Origin: Arenicellaceae bacterium
GTDB lineage: Bacteria; Pseudomonadota; Gammaproteobacteria; Arenicellales; Arenicellaceae
NCBI GenBank assembly: GCA_029246505.1
Contig: JAQWNC010000006.1
Span: 1-64,000 of the forward strand
DNA: 64,000 nt
Reading direction: 5' to 3'
Both the position numbers and the translations under genes were made by a program. Positions 18,276 through 27,732 of this stretch are shown piece after piece. The notes below the pieces were generated by a model. It searched no databases, was not told the origin of the DNA, and was given only the letters and a program-made list of their open reading frames with translations. Every line of letters starts with the position of its first letter. The stretch's first letter is position 1.

Positions 18276-19418
18276 TTATTCAGTAGATGCCTCCAGTGCA
18301 AAATAGTCTGGACTGCCACCGACCTGAGACAACATGCCATGATCATCGCCAAACCACCAGCCTAAATCCCAGTCATCGCCATTAAAGGTCATAATACCGA
18401 CTTCCCACGCGGCAACTGGACCATTCGTCGCTGGAATTCCGAATAAGCTTTGAGTGTTTGTAGCCGTTAGTAAAAATCTAACTACCGCCTTATCCCCGTC
18501 TGCGATTAATGTGCTAATCATATCTACCCGATCTGGAAAGGCACCTCCCATTGGAAACTCAGATTTAGCAGGCTCCTTAGCGAACTCGGATAAATGCAAA
18601 AACCCTGAACGTGTGTAGGTATTATACGGTCTACCATTTGCCTTTTTCGGATACATGCCATCTGGGGCACCCTTGGCTTTATAAGCGTTTAGCTTTAGCT
18701 TGTTACGATATTCCTGTGAATCAATCGGGTTTGCTAGTGCATCGGCAAGAATAGCATCACCAGTTCGTGTGGCAACATTTGAAGGCGGCACGATACTTTC
18801 CCCATCGGCCCGCGCTGGCATTATTGTTCCGAGTTGATTTAGCAATCTAACTTCATCCGACATAAACCAGCCATCTACGATTTTTCCGTCAGCTAGCTCC
18901 ATGATTGCTATAGCTTCGACATCTATCGATTTCCCGGTCGCTGGAATACCATAGAAATTCCCTTGATGGGTGCCTTGTATCTGATACCGTACAACAACAG
19001 TACTACCCTCACCAATAAGTTCTACAACTTCAATGTTTCGGTCAGGAAATGCATTTTGCAATGAATCATACATATCCGCCAATTCAGATCCATCAGCGTT
19101 ATAACTTAAATTATGGAACTCGCCGCGGATCATTTTATAGTCAGCAGCCAAAAATTCCTGCTCCGCTTCTGCATCACCTAATACTTCCATATACGACGCA
19201 ATAACCGCTTTATTGCGCTCTCTCTCGGCTCGTTCTTCCTGGGAAGGAGGTTGGAGAATAGGCGCTGCCAACTGTTCAACAGTGGCTTCAACTGCCGGTG
19301 CGGCTTCAGTTACAGTCTCGGTACTTTGATCACTGCCACAGGCTGCTAAAAGCATTAGCATAGCGGTTGAGGCTCCTAAACTAAGAATATTCATACGTTG
19401 TGTTTGTTTTGTCGGCAT
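18276..19418 (-). CDS. Lipoprotein with two SnoaL-like (NTF2-fold) domains
   Basis: The ATG at 19418 is chosen because AGGAGGAAGG lies just before it. The ATG at 19436 would place that site inside the gene. A lipoprotein signal (LMLLAACGSDQ) precedes an acidic linker. Two copies of an NTF2/SnoaL-like fold follow. Domain 1 has YMEVLGDAEAEQEFL, GIPATGKSIDVEAIA and DGWFMSDEVRLLNQLG. Domain 2 has GFLHLSEFAKEP, FGIPATNGPVAAWEVG and LGWWFGDDHGMLSQVG. The paired GIPAT and final Q-L/V-G motifs show an internal duplication. Family members include polyketide cyclases and isomerases; a catalytic role here is not shown. It is followed by a good terminator. Confidence 0.8.
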   Translation of the reverse strand: MPTKQTQRMNILSLGASTAMLMLLAACGSDQSTETVTEAAPAVEATVEQLAAPILQPPSQEERAERERNKAVIASYMEVLGDAEAEQEFLAADYKMIRGEFHNLSYNADGSELADMYDSLQNAFPDRNIEVVELIGEGSTVVVRYQIQGTHQGNFYGIPATGKSIDVEAIAIMELADGKIVDGWFMSDEVRLLNQLGTIMPARADGESIVPPSNVATRTGDAILADALANPIDSQEYRNKLKLNAYKAKGAPDGMYPKKANGRPYNTYTRSGFLHLSEFAKEPAKSEFPMGGAFPDRVDMISTLIADGDKAVVRFLLTATNTQSLFGIPATNGPVAAWEVGIMTFNGDDWDLGWWFGDDHGMLSQVGGSPDYFALEASTE

Positions 19419-19436
19419 TGCCTTCCTCCTAATCAT

Positions 19437-19781
19437 ACAGTTGATAATAAGCAGACACCCTACAAAGAATTGCGATGTCTTTAACTATTCTAATAAACGG
19501 AGACCGATTCTACGCTACTTCCGCTTTGTTCTGAAAATCATCATCTATCGCGATTTATCAGAAAAAAACTTAACCCTAAATAGGAAATAGTAGCGCACCG
19601 GTATACTTTTCCAGGTAAAAAACACCCAGCAGCCCGGGATTTAGCCCCGCCGCAAGCCCAAAGGTAAAAGCAGCGATCACAAAACTCATATACCCTTTTT
19701 TATTGGCTAGCTATTGGTAAGCCTGAACCGAGGGGCTCTGCACCTCGCAGACGCATAACCCTAAACAGGATATATCCCGCA
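19437..19781. other. Intergenic region between the SnoaL lipoprotein and madM
   Basis: Apart from the short LysE-like frame I see only a weak hairpin, CGAGG/CCTCG near 19728-19747, which could end madLM transcription but lacks a T-run. The promoter of the SnoaL gene must lie in 19437-19560. Confidence 0.4.
19576..19689 (-). pseudogene. Possible LysE-family exporter fragment
   Basis: A 37-codon frame (ATG at 19689, TAG at 19578-19576) begins MSFVIAAFTFGLAAGLNPG. The stretch resembles the first membrane segment of LysE-type translocators, which usually read GLxPGPLG there. Homology fades after about 22 codons and no downstream frame continues it. I take it as a remnant or a small membrane peptide. 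It lies 92 bases after madM. Confidence 0.3.
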
Positions 19782-20546
19782 TTAACCTAATAAGTATTTA
19801 ACCGCGAAAAATAAGACCGAAGGGGCTAACAGACAACCAACACCGGTATAAAAAGTGGCGGTCATTGCGCCATAGGGAACCAATTTTGGGTCAGTAGCGG
19901 CCAAGCCTCCAGCAACCCCGCTGGTAGTTCCCATCAGGCCACCAAACACCATTGCTGATTGCGGATTATTCAAACCAATACGTTTTGCTACCAGAGGTGT
20001 TGTGGTCATTACCAAAATGGATTTAACCAAACCCGCGGCAATACTCAGCGCAATAATATCTGATCCTGCACCCAAAGCGGCGCCGGTAACCGGCCCAACA
20101 ATATAGGTCGCAGCCCCTGCACCAATAGTACTTATGTCCACCGGGTCGGTGTACCCAAAAGCCAGCGCGACAAGGGCGCCTACAACAAAGGATAAAACCA
20201 CACCAATGATTACCGCTAATCCCCCTCTAATACCTGAACGTTTTACTTCGTCCAGATGAATACCAAAAGATGTAGCGACAAGCGCAAAATCACGAAACAT
20301 TGCACCGCCTAAAATACCGATGCCGGCAAATATTTCTATATCAGCCAACCCTTGTGTGCCGCCGGTGACCACGCCACCGATATAGGCTAAAAGTAGCCCA
20401 GCAACAATTGCAAGCGCCGACCCATGAATTCTGCCGTTGGATAAATATTTGCAAAGTAGATAAGAAATCCACGTAACAAAACCCACAATGAACATGGCAA
20501 AAATCAGGCCATTTTTTACTAGCACATCAGTTATCAGATCAGCCAT
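19782..20546 (-). CDS. madM: Malonate transporter, MadM subunit
   Basis: 254 residues, almost wholly hydrophobic, with about seven to eight membrane segments. It resembles the MadM subunit of the malonate/Na+ symporter: YLSNGRIHGSALAIVAGLLL, IFAGIGILGGAMFRDFAL, GAGAATYIVGPVTGAALGAG and VFGGLMGTTSGVAGGLAATD. It pairs with MadL, encoded two bases upstream. The pair imports malonate or a related dicarboxylate across the inner membrane. No malonate decarboxylase genes lie in the window, so the pathway end-point must be elsewhere. Confidence 0.85.
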   Translation of the reverse strand: MADLITDVLVKNGLIFAMFIVGFVTWISYLLCKYLSNGRIHGSALAIVAGLLLAYIGGVVTGGTQGLADIEIFAGIGILGGAMFRDFALVATSFGIHLDEVKRSGIRGGLAVIIGVVLSFVVGALVALAFGYTDPVDISTIGAGAATYIVGPVTGAALGAGSDIIALSIAAGLVKSILVMTTTPLVAKRIGLNNPQSAMVFGGLMGTTSGVAGGLAATDPKLVPYGAMTATFYTGVGCLLAPSVLFFAVKYLLG

Positions 20547-20548
20547 TT

Positions 20549-20938
20549 TTACACCTGACCCTTAGTTTTAGATTCACCAACATCATTTTCAACAGGCCCG
20601 CTCAGCAGGGGCAGAAGAGCAAAGCTCACCAACACAGCCAACAAACCTGCTGATAATGCAACCGGCCCACCGGTCAGCGCCGCCAGTACGTTCTGTTTGG
20701 CTGCCATTGCCACAACAATTGGAATATACATTGCGCTCCAAAAGGAAATACCAAGCGCTGTATCACCGAAATCTTTTTTGAACGAGTCAAATCGGTGGCT
20801 AATTGCGATAAGTAGTAACATGGCTATGCCGACACCGCCCACGTTCGATTGAACACCAATCGCCACGCCTAACCAATCACCAAGAAATTTACCTGCGATT
20901 ACGCAGACCGACAGAATTGCAACACCATAAACTATCAT
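20549..20938 (-). CDS. madL: Malonate transporter, MadL subunit
   Basis: 129 residues with four predicted membrane segments. The start MIVYGVAILSVCVIAGKFLG and the segment VQSNVGGVGIAMLLLI are typical of MadL, the small subunit of the two-part malonate carrier. A C-terminal polar tail follows (VENDVGESKTKGQV). It precedes madM with a two-base gap, so both are translated from one message. Confidence 0.87.
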   Translation of the reverse strand: MIVYGVAILSVCVIAGKFLGDWLGVAIGVQSNVGGVGIAMLLLIAISHRFDSFKKDFGDTALGISFWSAMYIPIVVAMAAKQNVLAALTGGPVALSAGLLAVLVSFALLPLLSGPVENDVGESKTKGQV

Positions 20939-21065
20939 CTAGCTAATTCTCCTCAATTAATTTGTTTGGCATGATTAACTGGAAAACCCGAAGATACAAG
21001 TCCCAACTTAATGCTTTGCCCTCATGTGATCAAAATACAGCCCAACACGCGCAAATACGGTGACG

Positions 21066-21100
21066 ATAAAAAAGGCCCAGCATTTTCACACTGGGCCTTT
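21066..21100 (-). terminator. Intrinsic terminator after the sulfatase gene
   Basis: Stem AAAGGCCCAG/CTGGGCCTTT with a 10-base loop. On the minus strand it runs into TTTTTT. It lies 21 bases downstream of the sulfatase stop and separates that gene from madL. Confidence 0.9.
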
Positions 21101-21120
21101 CAGTCTTCATCCAACCTTCT

Positions 21121-22626
21121 TTAACTGGCTCTCAAATCTGTAAACTGCTTAAGTAGCGCATCATACTGCCCCTGCTGCTCAACAGTTAGCTCACCTTCAA
21201 GCAGGTTATTTGATTCCCAAGGATCATCAACTAAATCGTAAAATTCAATATTGCCCTGATGCCGAAGCAACTTGTGTGTTTTATTCCTAACTGCATAATT
21301 CGAGTCTGGTATACCAGAAAAATTACCTACAAAAGTATCTACGTAGGCATAGTCACGAACAGACTCCAACATTGGATTAGATAAATAAGGTAAAAAGCTT
21401 ACTGAATCGTGGACAACATTTTCTGGCACGGTTTCAGCAGCATCAATACCAGCCATATCCATGATGGTTTGGAATATATCAGTTGAGTTTACTAAGGCAT
21501 CTGTCGAGCCATTTACCACGCCCGGTCCGGTAACAAACAAAGGTACCGCCACCCCGCCTTGGTAAATTGTCCCCTTGGCCTTCCCGCTTACAACTGGCGG
21601 GCGTATTGTTCTATTCCCGGAACCATTATCACCCATAAAAATGACATAGGTATTGGCGCGAACTTCTGGTGACAAGGAATCAAGCAAACGCGCTATTTCA
21701 ACGTCAAGAGACTCAAGCATCATATTGAAGTAGTCAAGTTGATTGTCACTTGGATCTGCTTGCGGGTCGATATGCGACCAATCGCTGCGCCAGCGGTTCT
21801 CAGGGGGCAAGTGCAGAGGCGTATGGCCAAGGTTATAGGCCATCCAAAGAAACCAGGGGTTATCTTCCTGTTGAGCGATCCAGTCAATAGCATCATTCGT
21901 CTTATCATCTGGAATATAGCCCGTCTCGCCGAACCACTCGCCGTTAACTGTCTTTATCCAAGTAAAAAAACTATCCGGAAAACCTCTTACCAAACCAGAA
22001 AAATGATCAAAACCTACAAGATTAGGATGCTGCTCCCAACCATTACGCTTATCCGCCAGATGCCATTTACCGATCGCAGCGGTTGAATAGCCGAACTGCG
22101 GATTAACCTTGAACGCCATGGGCAAGGTAAATTCATTTAACAGCAAGCCATAACTTGGTGCGCCACGTAGCCCACGTCGACCGCCCAGCGCGCCACGAAC
22201 TGGCTCACGAGGCGCAGTCTCTGGTTTAGGCGGTTTTTCCGGCCAATAGCCCATCACTCTCGGATCATCACCAGTCGGACGCCCAACGCCAGTTCGAAAT
22301 GCATAACGGCCAGTTAGCATCGTTGCTCTTGTCGGAGAACATACTGGCTGTGCCCAAAAGTTATCGAATCGAACACCCTGATTGCATAAGTCATCGAGCG
22401 TGGGCGTATTGGCTGGATTATCATTTAGGCCGTAACAAGAGAAGGCCTCGTTACCCATATCATCGCCAATTATCAACAAAATATTTGGTTTACTCTCACT
22501 TCCAGTCAGGTCCGTATCAGAGCTCGACGTTTGCGCCGAGCTAATCTGCGAACCAATAATTATCGCACCGGTAATCAAACTCAATTTGATTATTTGTGAT
22601 CTTGCGGAGACGATTAGTTTACTCAT
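21121..22626 (-). CDS. Secreted sulfatase, cassette 1
   Basis: 501 residues with a Sec signal peptide (about 1-31). The sulfatase core starts at KPNILLIIGDDMG. The formylglycine site is Cys96 in AQPVCSPTRATMLTGRY; the metal-binding blocks IGKWHLAD and FMGDNGSG follow. The layout, including FNMMLESLDVEIARLLDSL, VSGKAKGTIYQGGVAVPLFV and DYAYVDTFVG, is shared closely with the sulfatase at 61803-63305, while the one at 2524 differs. A sulfatase maturation enzyme is needed but not encoded here. A DUF6152 gene lies 138 bases upstream on the same strand. Confidence 0.93.
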   Translation of the reverse strand: MSKLIVSARSQIIKLSLITGAIIIGSQISSAQTSSSDTDLTGSESKPNILLIIGDDMGNEAFSCYGLNDNPANTPTLDDLCNQGVRFDNFWAQPVCSPTRATMLTGRYAFRTGVGRPTGDDPRVMGYWPEKPPKPETAPREPVRGALGGRRGLRGAPSYGLLLNEFTLPMAFKVNPQFGYSTAAIGKWHLADKRNGWEQHPNLVGFDHFSGLVRGFPDSFFTWIKTVNGEWFGETGYIPDDKTNDAIDWIAQQEDNPWFLWMAYNLGHTPLHLPPENRWRSDWSHIDPQADPSDNQLDYFNMMLESLDVEIARLLDSLSPEVRANTYVIFMGDNGSGNRTIRPPVVSGKAKGTIYQGGVAVPLFVTGPGVVNGSTDALVNSTDIFQTIMDMAGIDAAETVPENVVHDSVSFLPYLSNPMLESVRDYAYVDTFVGNFSGIPDSNYAVRNKTHKLLRHQGNIEFYDLVDDPWESNNLLEGELTVEQQGQYDALLKQFTDLRAS

Positions 22627-22764
22627 TATATTTCCTCGAAGCTATATAACAGCTAGATGTAACAACTTAATTATACTTAATTCTTGACGATGACTATGCA
22701 GTTAATTTTAGGTGCACCACGGCTAGCCTCATACAGCAACCACCGAATCGGTTTACTACAAAGA

Positions 22765-23823
22765 TTACTCTACTGTCCGGTCGTCACAGGCATAAGGTTC
22801 ATATGGATAGTCCGCTAAAAACACAGTATCTTCGCCGGTTTGCTGCTGCCCTGGATTCCAAAATAGAGGATCTTCTCCAACATAACTTCGAACCAATGCA
22901 CTACTTTCTGCATCGAGTACAAAGCGCTCGATAGCATGAAATTCTTCACTGTGTGTGCCTCGGCGATTGGAAACAACGCTAAAACCGACAGTATCTACAA
23001 CCAAGACCCCACCTTCCCATTTACCGATAGAATGCCCTGCCCACGACGGTTCCAGATCCGCAGGGTGCTCTGACATATCCATATTAATAGTACGAACGGT
23101 ATCCATAAAACCGTATCTGAGTATGATTTGATCTTTTTCCTGCTCGATACGGTTCGCCGGTTGATCGAAAGTCCAATCCGAGAAAAAATCTCGAGGGCTG
23201 CAGTCCAAACGGCCTGCAACACCTTCCTCACTCGCGCTTGCTATTTCAGCGGCCGCCGCTTCACCCGCAGCAGAAAGTTCGATTTGAGGCCCACGTCCTC
23301 GCCCTCCTCGTGGCGGACGAGGCGCCGCATTCGGACCACTTATAGCACCAACTAAACGCTGGTTCGCTGCCCAATCCCCAGCAATGTATGGATCACCCCA
23401 GGCAGTAGTTAACGGCCGTGTTGTTTCTGGCTCCAATTGATTCTCTTCGATCTGCGCATAGCGCTCAATCGGCTCGCCACCATTGAATGCAATAGTTTCG
23501 ATATAGCACCCATTACCTTCGGCACGCGACATTATTCCAACAATATCTACTTCCGTACCATTGGTGAACATTTCCTCTGTCCAACCAGAGCGTTTTAAAA
23601 CTGAAGAAGCACGCATCTCACAATGCCAGTTAACCACTTCACCAGTCTCAGTAGTTACGTCCAAATAGACATATGAATGTGGATTAACAAATCCGAGATC
23701 GGTTACCACCCCACTAATTTCGACTATTCTGCTGGCATCAAACTGGCTGCTAGTACCGTGATGAGCCAGCAATCCGCCAGGGTGTAGAGCAATTATAGTT
23801 ACCAATGTCAGAATTTTTTTCAT
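22765..23823 (-). CDS. DUF6152-family secreted protein, copy 3
   Basis: 352 residues. The signal peptide (MKKILTLVTIIALHPGG, then LLA) is cut just before HHGTSSQFDAS, again giving a His-His mature N-terminus. Module 1 has VVTDLGFVNPHSYVYLD, WHCEMRASSVLKRSGW and GTEVDIVGIM. A Pro/Gly/Arg-rich linker (PRPPRGGRGRGPQ) follows. Module 2 has RLDCSPRDFFSDW, YGFMDTVRTINMDMSEHP, AGHSIGKWEGGVLVVDTVGF and HSEEFHAIERF. Function is unknown. It is directly upstream of the sulfatase at 21121 and may be co-transcribed with it. Confidence 0.85.
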   Translation of the reverse strand: MKKILTLVTIIALHPGGLLAHHGTSSQFDASRIVEISGVVTDLGFVNPHSYVYLDVTTETGEVVNWHCEMRASSVLKRSGWTEEMFTNGTEVDIVGIMSRAEGNGCYIETIAFNGGEPIERYAQIEENQLEPETTRPLTTAWGDPYIAGDWAANQRLVGAISGPNAAPRPPRGGRGRGPQIELSAAGEAAAAEIASASEEGVAGRLDCSPRDFFSDWTFDQPANRIEQEKDQIILRYGFMDTVRTINMDMSEHPADLEPSWAGHSIGKWEGGVLVVDTVGFSVVSNRRGTHSEEFHAIERFVLDAESSALVRSYVGEDPLFWNPGQQQTGEDTVFLADYPYEPYACDDRTVE

Positions 23824-24113
23824 TTATGTTCACCAATACTAAAAAGATATATAAGTTTAAAAACTTCACCTAGCTCAAGCAAGACCACGCAATGAGAATT
23901 CACTGGCCTGAGATTACTCAATTGAGGGTAGGAAGCAATAAAACTAGGACTTTACCTACACTACTATAATCAACATAAAATGATTACTCTGTATTATTCG
24001 ATAATTATTATAAAAAATATTATGAATTCGTGTATTTTAACACTTAAGTTGAAGCATTCCTTAACTGATAAGCTACACTGATTGAAAATCTAGAACACAC
24101 AAAGGGGAAAATC

Positions 24114-25103
24114 ATGCGTACCCGAAGTAAACGAAAAAGCCCTATACAAACTATAACCTCAATAATTTTGACTTTAGCGGTATTCCAAGGCCAGGCGCAG
24201 GAAACGAGTCCACCATCAGAATCTGCTGAAACACTTTCGCAACTAAGCATTGCACGCGAAAAAGCGGGTACAGATTGGCGAGCGGCATATGATTTTTTAT
24301 GTGCTCCAGCCCCTAGTGTTGGCTCCCCGCATCAAAGCCCAATCATTGAGCCGGCCCAAATTTTTGATAACCTATTCGTGATTGGCCGCACTGGAACAGT
24401 GGTCTATGCATTACAAACGTCAGAAGGAATAATCCTCATTGATGCTGGTTATCGAGGGCAAGAAGAATCAGTTCTACTGCCGGGGCTGGAGGCCTTAGGA
24501 TTACAGGCAGAGGACATCAAACTAGTTATTATCGCGCACGGACACCGCGATCATTACGGCGGCGCACGATATTTACAAGAAAATTATGGTGCACGCGTAG
24601 CCCTCGCCGAGGCCGATTGGGCAGTGATCGACGCTGCCCGCAACTCACAAGACGAAGAACAGATTGCACCAAACAAAGATATAGTTATAAATGAAAGTGA
24701 GCCGATGACTCTAGGCGATACCGAGGTTTTACCGGTACTAATCCCGGGTCATACACCTGGATCTATCGGGCTAGTGTTCAAAGTTCAAGATGGTGACACA
24801 GAACATACTGCCGCCTTGTTCGGAGGAACAATACTAATAGCCTCCCGAATTTCTAGCGAGGGTTTACAGCAATACGTTGATTCGGTGACACACTTTTCAG
24901 AAATTACTAGCAATATGGGTGCGACTGTCGAACTGCAGAATCACCCTATATTTGACAATATGCCCGCCAAACTTGCCGCCCTTAAGACCAGACAAGACGA
25001 CAGTGAACACCCTTTCGTCGTCGGAGAGGCCGCATACCAAAATTATCTCGGTGTAATTTCTGAATGCACAAACGTTGAACTGGCGAGACGTGGTGATTTA
25101 TAG
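24114..25103 (+). CDS. Secreted MBL-fold metallo-hydrolase (subclass B3-like)
   Basis: 329 residues with a signal peptide (cleavage near GQAQE, residue 29). The metallo-beta-lactamase fold is marked by AHGHRDHYGGARYL (His142, His144, Asp146, His147), GHTPGSIGLVF with the third zinc-ligand His near 224, and the early strand IILIDAGYRGQEE. The HGHRDH form and secretion resemble subclass B3 beta-lactamases and their many non-lactamase relatives, so activity on beta-lactams is possible but not shown. A divergent, AT-rich 290-base region separates it from the DUF6152 gene. Confidence 0.85.
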   Translation: MRTRSKRKSPIQTITSIILTLAVFQGQAQETSPPSESAETLSQLSIAREKAGTDWRAAYDFLCAPAPSVGSPHQSPIIEPAQIFDNLFVIGRTGTVVYALQTSEGIILIDAGYRGQEESVLLPGLEALGLQAEDIKLVIIAHGHRDHYGGARYLQENYGARVALAEADWAVIDAARNSQDEEQIAPNKDIVINESEPMTLGDTEVLPVLIPGHTPGSIGLVFKVQDGDTEHTAALFGGTILIASRISSEGLQQYVDSVTHFSEITSNMGATVELQNHPIFDNMPAKLAALKTRQDDSEHPFVVGEAAYQNYLGVISECTNVELARRGDL

Positions 25104-25297
25104 ATAAGCCAGCGCTTACTATATGATAGCTCGTAATAGTTACGTCAGATCTCCACAATTTCTGGATGATCTGGGACACATAGTTTGCTAATATGAATAT
25201 GCTAGAACTTCCCAACCATCGTTCAACAGCAACTCCCATTGGTCAACTAATTATTAGACATTGAGCCCCTAGGTGCATCGTTAGCAGTAATATTACT

Positions 25298-25912
25298 ATG
25301 GCCAGATTAATTCTATTGTACCTAAGTTTTCTTATTGCATTCAGCAATGCCAACGCGCAAATGGGTGGGGGTAGAGGCGGACAACGGCCACAAATTCCCA
25401 ATGTTGAGGAGGAAACCCTGATTTTCCAGCCGCCAGCTGATTGGTCGCGATTTGGCAACAGTAGCGAAGAGAAAACAGAGACCTACGCATTCCCTGAAGG
25501 ACAAGAACCTGCGAGCTGGGAGGAAGCGATACACTACGAGCGTTATGTAGGCACTCAGGGAATCACCCAATCTCGACAAGTATTTGAGCTGCGAACGGAA
25601 GGTGACCGCAGCCACTGCGTAGACCAAAATGTGACGCTAATAAAGCAAGAACCTGAAAATGGTTATTCCATGATCGAGTGGACCGATAGTTGTACGTCCG
25701 CAGATGCCTCAGTGATGCAAACACTGAATAAAATCATCCTTGGAAACGAAAGACTTTATTCTATTTCCAAGGCCTGGAAATTTGCACCCGAAGAAAATGA
25801 CATGGGCATCTGGCTCAACTACATGAACCAAGTCTACGTTTGTGACCCGAACACCGGCGTCAACGACTGCAGGCCACTAAACCCACCACCTGGTAGGCGT
25901 CGACGTCGCTAG
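25298..25912 (+). CDS. Secreted protein of unknown function
   Basis: 204 residues with a signal peptide (MARLILLYLSFLIAFSNANA). The mature start is Gly-rich (QMGGGRGGQRPQ) and the C-terminus is strongly basic (PPPGRRRRR). Four Cys (SHCVDQN, DSCTSAD, VYVCDPN, NDCRPLN) could form two disulfides. I do not recognise the family. It stands alone, converging on the small secreted protein at 25949. Confidence 0.7.
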   Translation: MARLILLYLSFLIAFSNANAQMGGGRGGQRPQIPNVEEETLIFQPPADWSRFGNSSEEKTETYAFPEGQEPASWEEAIHYERYVGTQGITQSRQVFELRTEGDRSHCVDQNVTLIKQEPENGYSMIEWTDSCTSADASVMQTLNKIILGNERLYSISKAWKFAPEENDMGIWLNYMNQVYVCDPNTGVNDCRPLNPPPGRRRRR

Positions 25913-25948
25913 ATTATTCTAGGGGTACAAAAATTAATCAGCTGTCTA

Positions 25949-26329
25949 CTACTGCGCCGCCGCTATTCTCGCTGCTGCCAGATCATACGTAATATAAAAT
26001 TCAGTTTGGTAAGCACCCCATGCACCTATCTCCAATGCAACATTAACTCGTCGCAAATGATCCGGCGGCATACGCAGAACGATTACCTGTCCAATACCCA
26101 TCATGACGTAGTGATCGACAACCTCAACACCCTCGGGTGGAAACGTATCGTTAAAACCTGTTTTTTCTAATAGCTCTCCTCGCTCGGAATTATTCATGGT
26201 CTGATCATGCTTAAGAAAAACAGTCAACAACATGGTATCGCTATCTGGAAGTAGCGGTACTTGCGCCTGCACAACTGACCTAACCAACATAGATATCGCT
26301 AAAAGCGAGCTAAATAATATTTTCATCAA
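25949..26329 (-). CDS. Small secreted protein, possible dimeric alpha/beta-barrel fold
   Basis: 126 residues with a signal peptide (cleavage near VQAQ). The mature part TMLLTVFLKHDQTMNNSERG, then VVDHYVMMGIGQVIVLRMPP and GAYQTEFYITYDL, has the beta-alpha-beta-beta rhythm of muconolactone isomerase-like or GYD-type ferredoxin folds. No catalytic residues are clear. It overlaps nothing and has a 36-base convergent gap with the preceding gene. Confidence 0.6.
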   Translation of the reverse strand: MMKILFSSLLAISMLVRSVVQAQVPLLPDSDTMLLTVFLKHDQTMNNSERGELLEKTGFNDTFPPEGVEVVDHYVMMGIGQVIVLRMPPDHLRRVNVALEIGAWGAYQTEFYITYDLAAARIAAAQ

Positions 26330-26532
26330 AATTCACCGTTTTTCGAAGTTATACAACAGATTTTTGTAAGCCAGCAATCATAGTACGTCATGCAGGCGAT
26401 ATGAAAGGTCCTTCTGGATTTCAGATATAAACATTTGATACAACCAATGACACCGGGTCATTACTTGCTGAGGATTTCCATTAAGATTTAAACCCTGATC
26501 GGTATCCGATATTTTCGCATTATTAAACGCAA

Positions 26533-27030
26533 TTAAAACTGATCAACAAATGCACTGGTCCGCTTTATTTCTCGACTATTAGGGCTTTCCTGCCACAGCA
26601 ATTTGCCAGCTCCCTTATTCCAACTCTCTATATCAATAGCCGTAAGACTACTATTCGACATTAAAATATCTTCATTGGTCAAATACGTTAACAAATTGCA
26701 GAGGCTAGACTCATGGCTAACCAACACTATATCGCCACCCGATAAATCAATGTTTTCAAGAGTAGCGACAATCTCTTCACCCCGGGTAAGCTTGGTCAAA
26801 CTCTCGTTAACGGTCAGCTCACCCTGATAAGCAATAACTTCACCGGCAATTATTGCCGTTTGTTGAATCCTACCCATTGGCCCACTATGGATTTGAAATA
26901 CGTTAGCCATTTCGGGAATTCGGCGGCCCACTACCTCCTTGAGAACCGAAATTCCATCGTTGGTAAGTCGACGATCAAGATCGTTATCTGCCCTTGCTGT
27001 CATTCCATGCCTGAGTAAGAAAATTTTCAT
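26533..27030 (-). CDS. Histidine phosphatase family protein, SixA-like
   Basis: 165 residues without a signal peptide. The phosphohistidine site FLLRHGMTAR, then RRLTNDG, HSGPMGRIQQTA and VLVSHESSLCNLL match the short SixA branch of the histidine phosphatase superfamily. These remove phosphate from phosphohistidine in phosphorelay proteins, though many relatives act on other phosphoesters. The gene stands alone between two secreted-protein genes. Confidence 0.82.
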   Translation of the reverse strand: MKIFLLRHGMTARADNDLDRRLTNDGISVLKEVVGRRIPEMANVFQIHSGPMGRIQQTAIIAGEVIAYQGELTVNESLTKLTRGEEIVATLENIDLSGGDIVLVSHESSLCNLLTYLTNEDILMSNSSLTAIDIESWNKGAGKLLWQESPNSREIKRTSAFVDQF

Positions 27031-27132
27031 CTCTATTAAATGTCTGCCTTACATACACCCGCTATGGGCACTTTATAAACCCAAAGTTAGTGCATGGGGT
27101 TGTTAATCTCTTTAGTAAACTTAGTATTAATT

Positions 27133-27732
27133 CTACAGAGCAGATATTTTCAAATTACGGAATTTCACCGCCCCATTATCACCACCATATTGAAGGCCGA
27201 TGTGGCCACTGACATAGGTTTCATCCATCAAATCTGCAGTAGTCTGACCATTGACAGTTACTACAATGTGGCCACCTTCGGCACGGATTATCATGGTAGT
27301 CCACTGACTAAGGGAGTCAATCGCGATCAGGGGCGGAACAAAGTGAATGATGGCTCCAGTACGATTGTCAGGGTTTTCGTTTTCATCCCAAATATTTATT
27401 TCATAACAACTACCGGCACTGATGGCATCGGCATCTAGGCACCGTATATAAACTCCGCTATTAGTTGCGGGTTCGGCCCAATACTCTATGCTTAATTCAA
27501 AATTATCGTAGGGCTCGGGTAACACCAAAAAGGCAGACTCAACATTACTTATCGAAGTTACAACGCCATCTTCCAAAGTAAATGCTTCCGCACCGCTTGT
27601 TCCTACATCAGCTTGCATAGCTAGTTCGAGTAAACCGCCATCCATTGACGAGTTGTCGGATTGTGCAAAACTGGTATTAGCAATCAAGACAAGTGAAACA
27701 AAAATAATTGGGGTAAATAAATTCTTGGTCAT
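27133..27732 (-). CDS. DUF1080-domain secreted protein (concanavalin-like fold)
   Basis: 199 residues with a signal peptide (cleavage after SFAQ). A single 3-keto-disaccharide hydrolase/DUF1080 domain is visible: FLVLPEPYDNFELSIEYWAE, NSGVYIRCLDA, CYEINIWDENENPD, and the closing strands TYVSGHIGLQYGGDNGAVKF with RNLKI. The fold is LamG-like. Members are often glycan-active or glycan-binding in the periplasm; its substrate is unknown here. Confidence 0.85.
   Translation of the reverse strand: MTKNLFTPIIFVSLVLIANTSFAQSDNSSMDGGLLELAMQADVGTSGAEAFTLEDGVVTSISNVESAFLVLPEPYDNFELSIEYWAEPATNSGVYIRCLDADAISAGSCYEINIWDENENPDNRTGAIIHFVPPLIAIDSLSQWTTMIIRAEGGHIVVTVNGQTTADLMDETYVSGHIGLQYGGDNGAVKFRNLKISAL

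Noticed and set aside
24114-25103. Beta-lactam resistance gene
   Set aside because: The fold and HGHRDH resemble subclass B3 enzymes, but most such secreted relatives are not lactamases; no context supports resistance.
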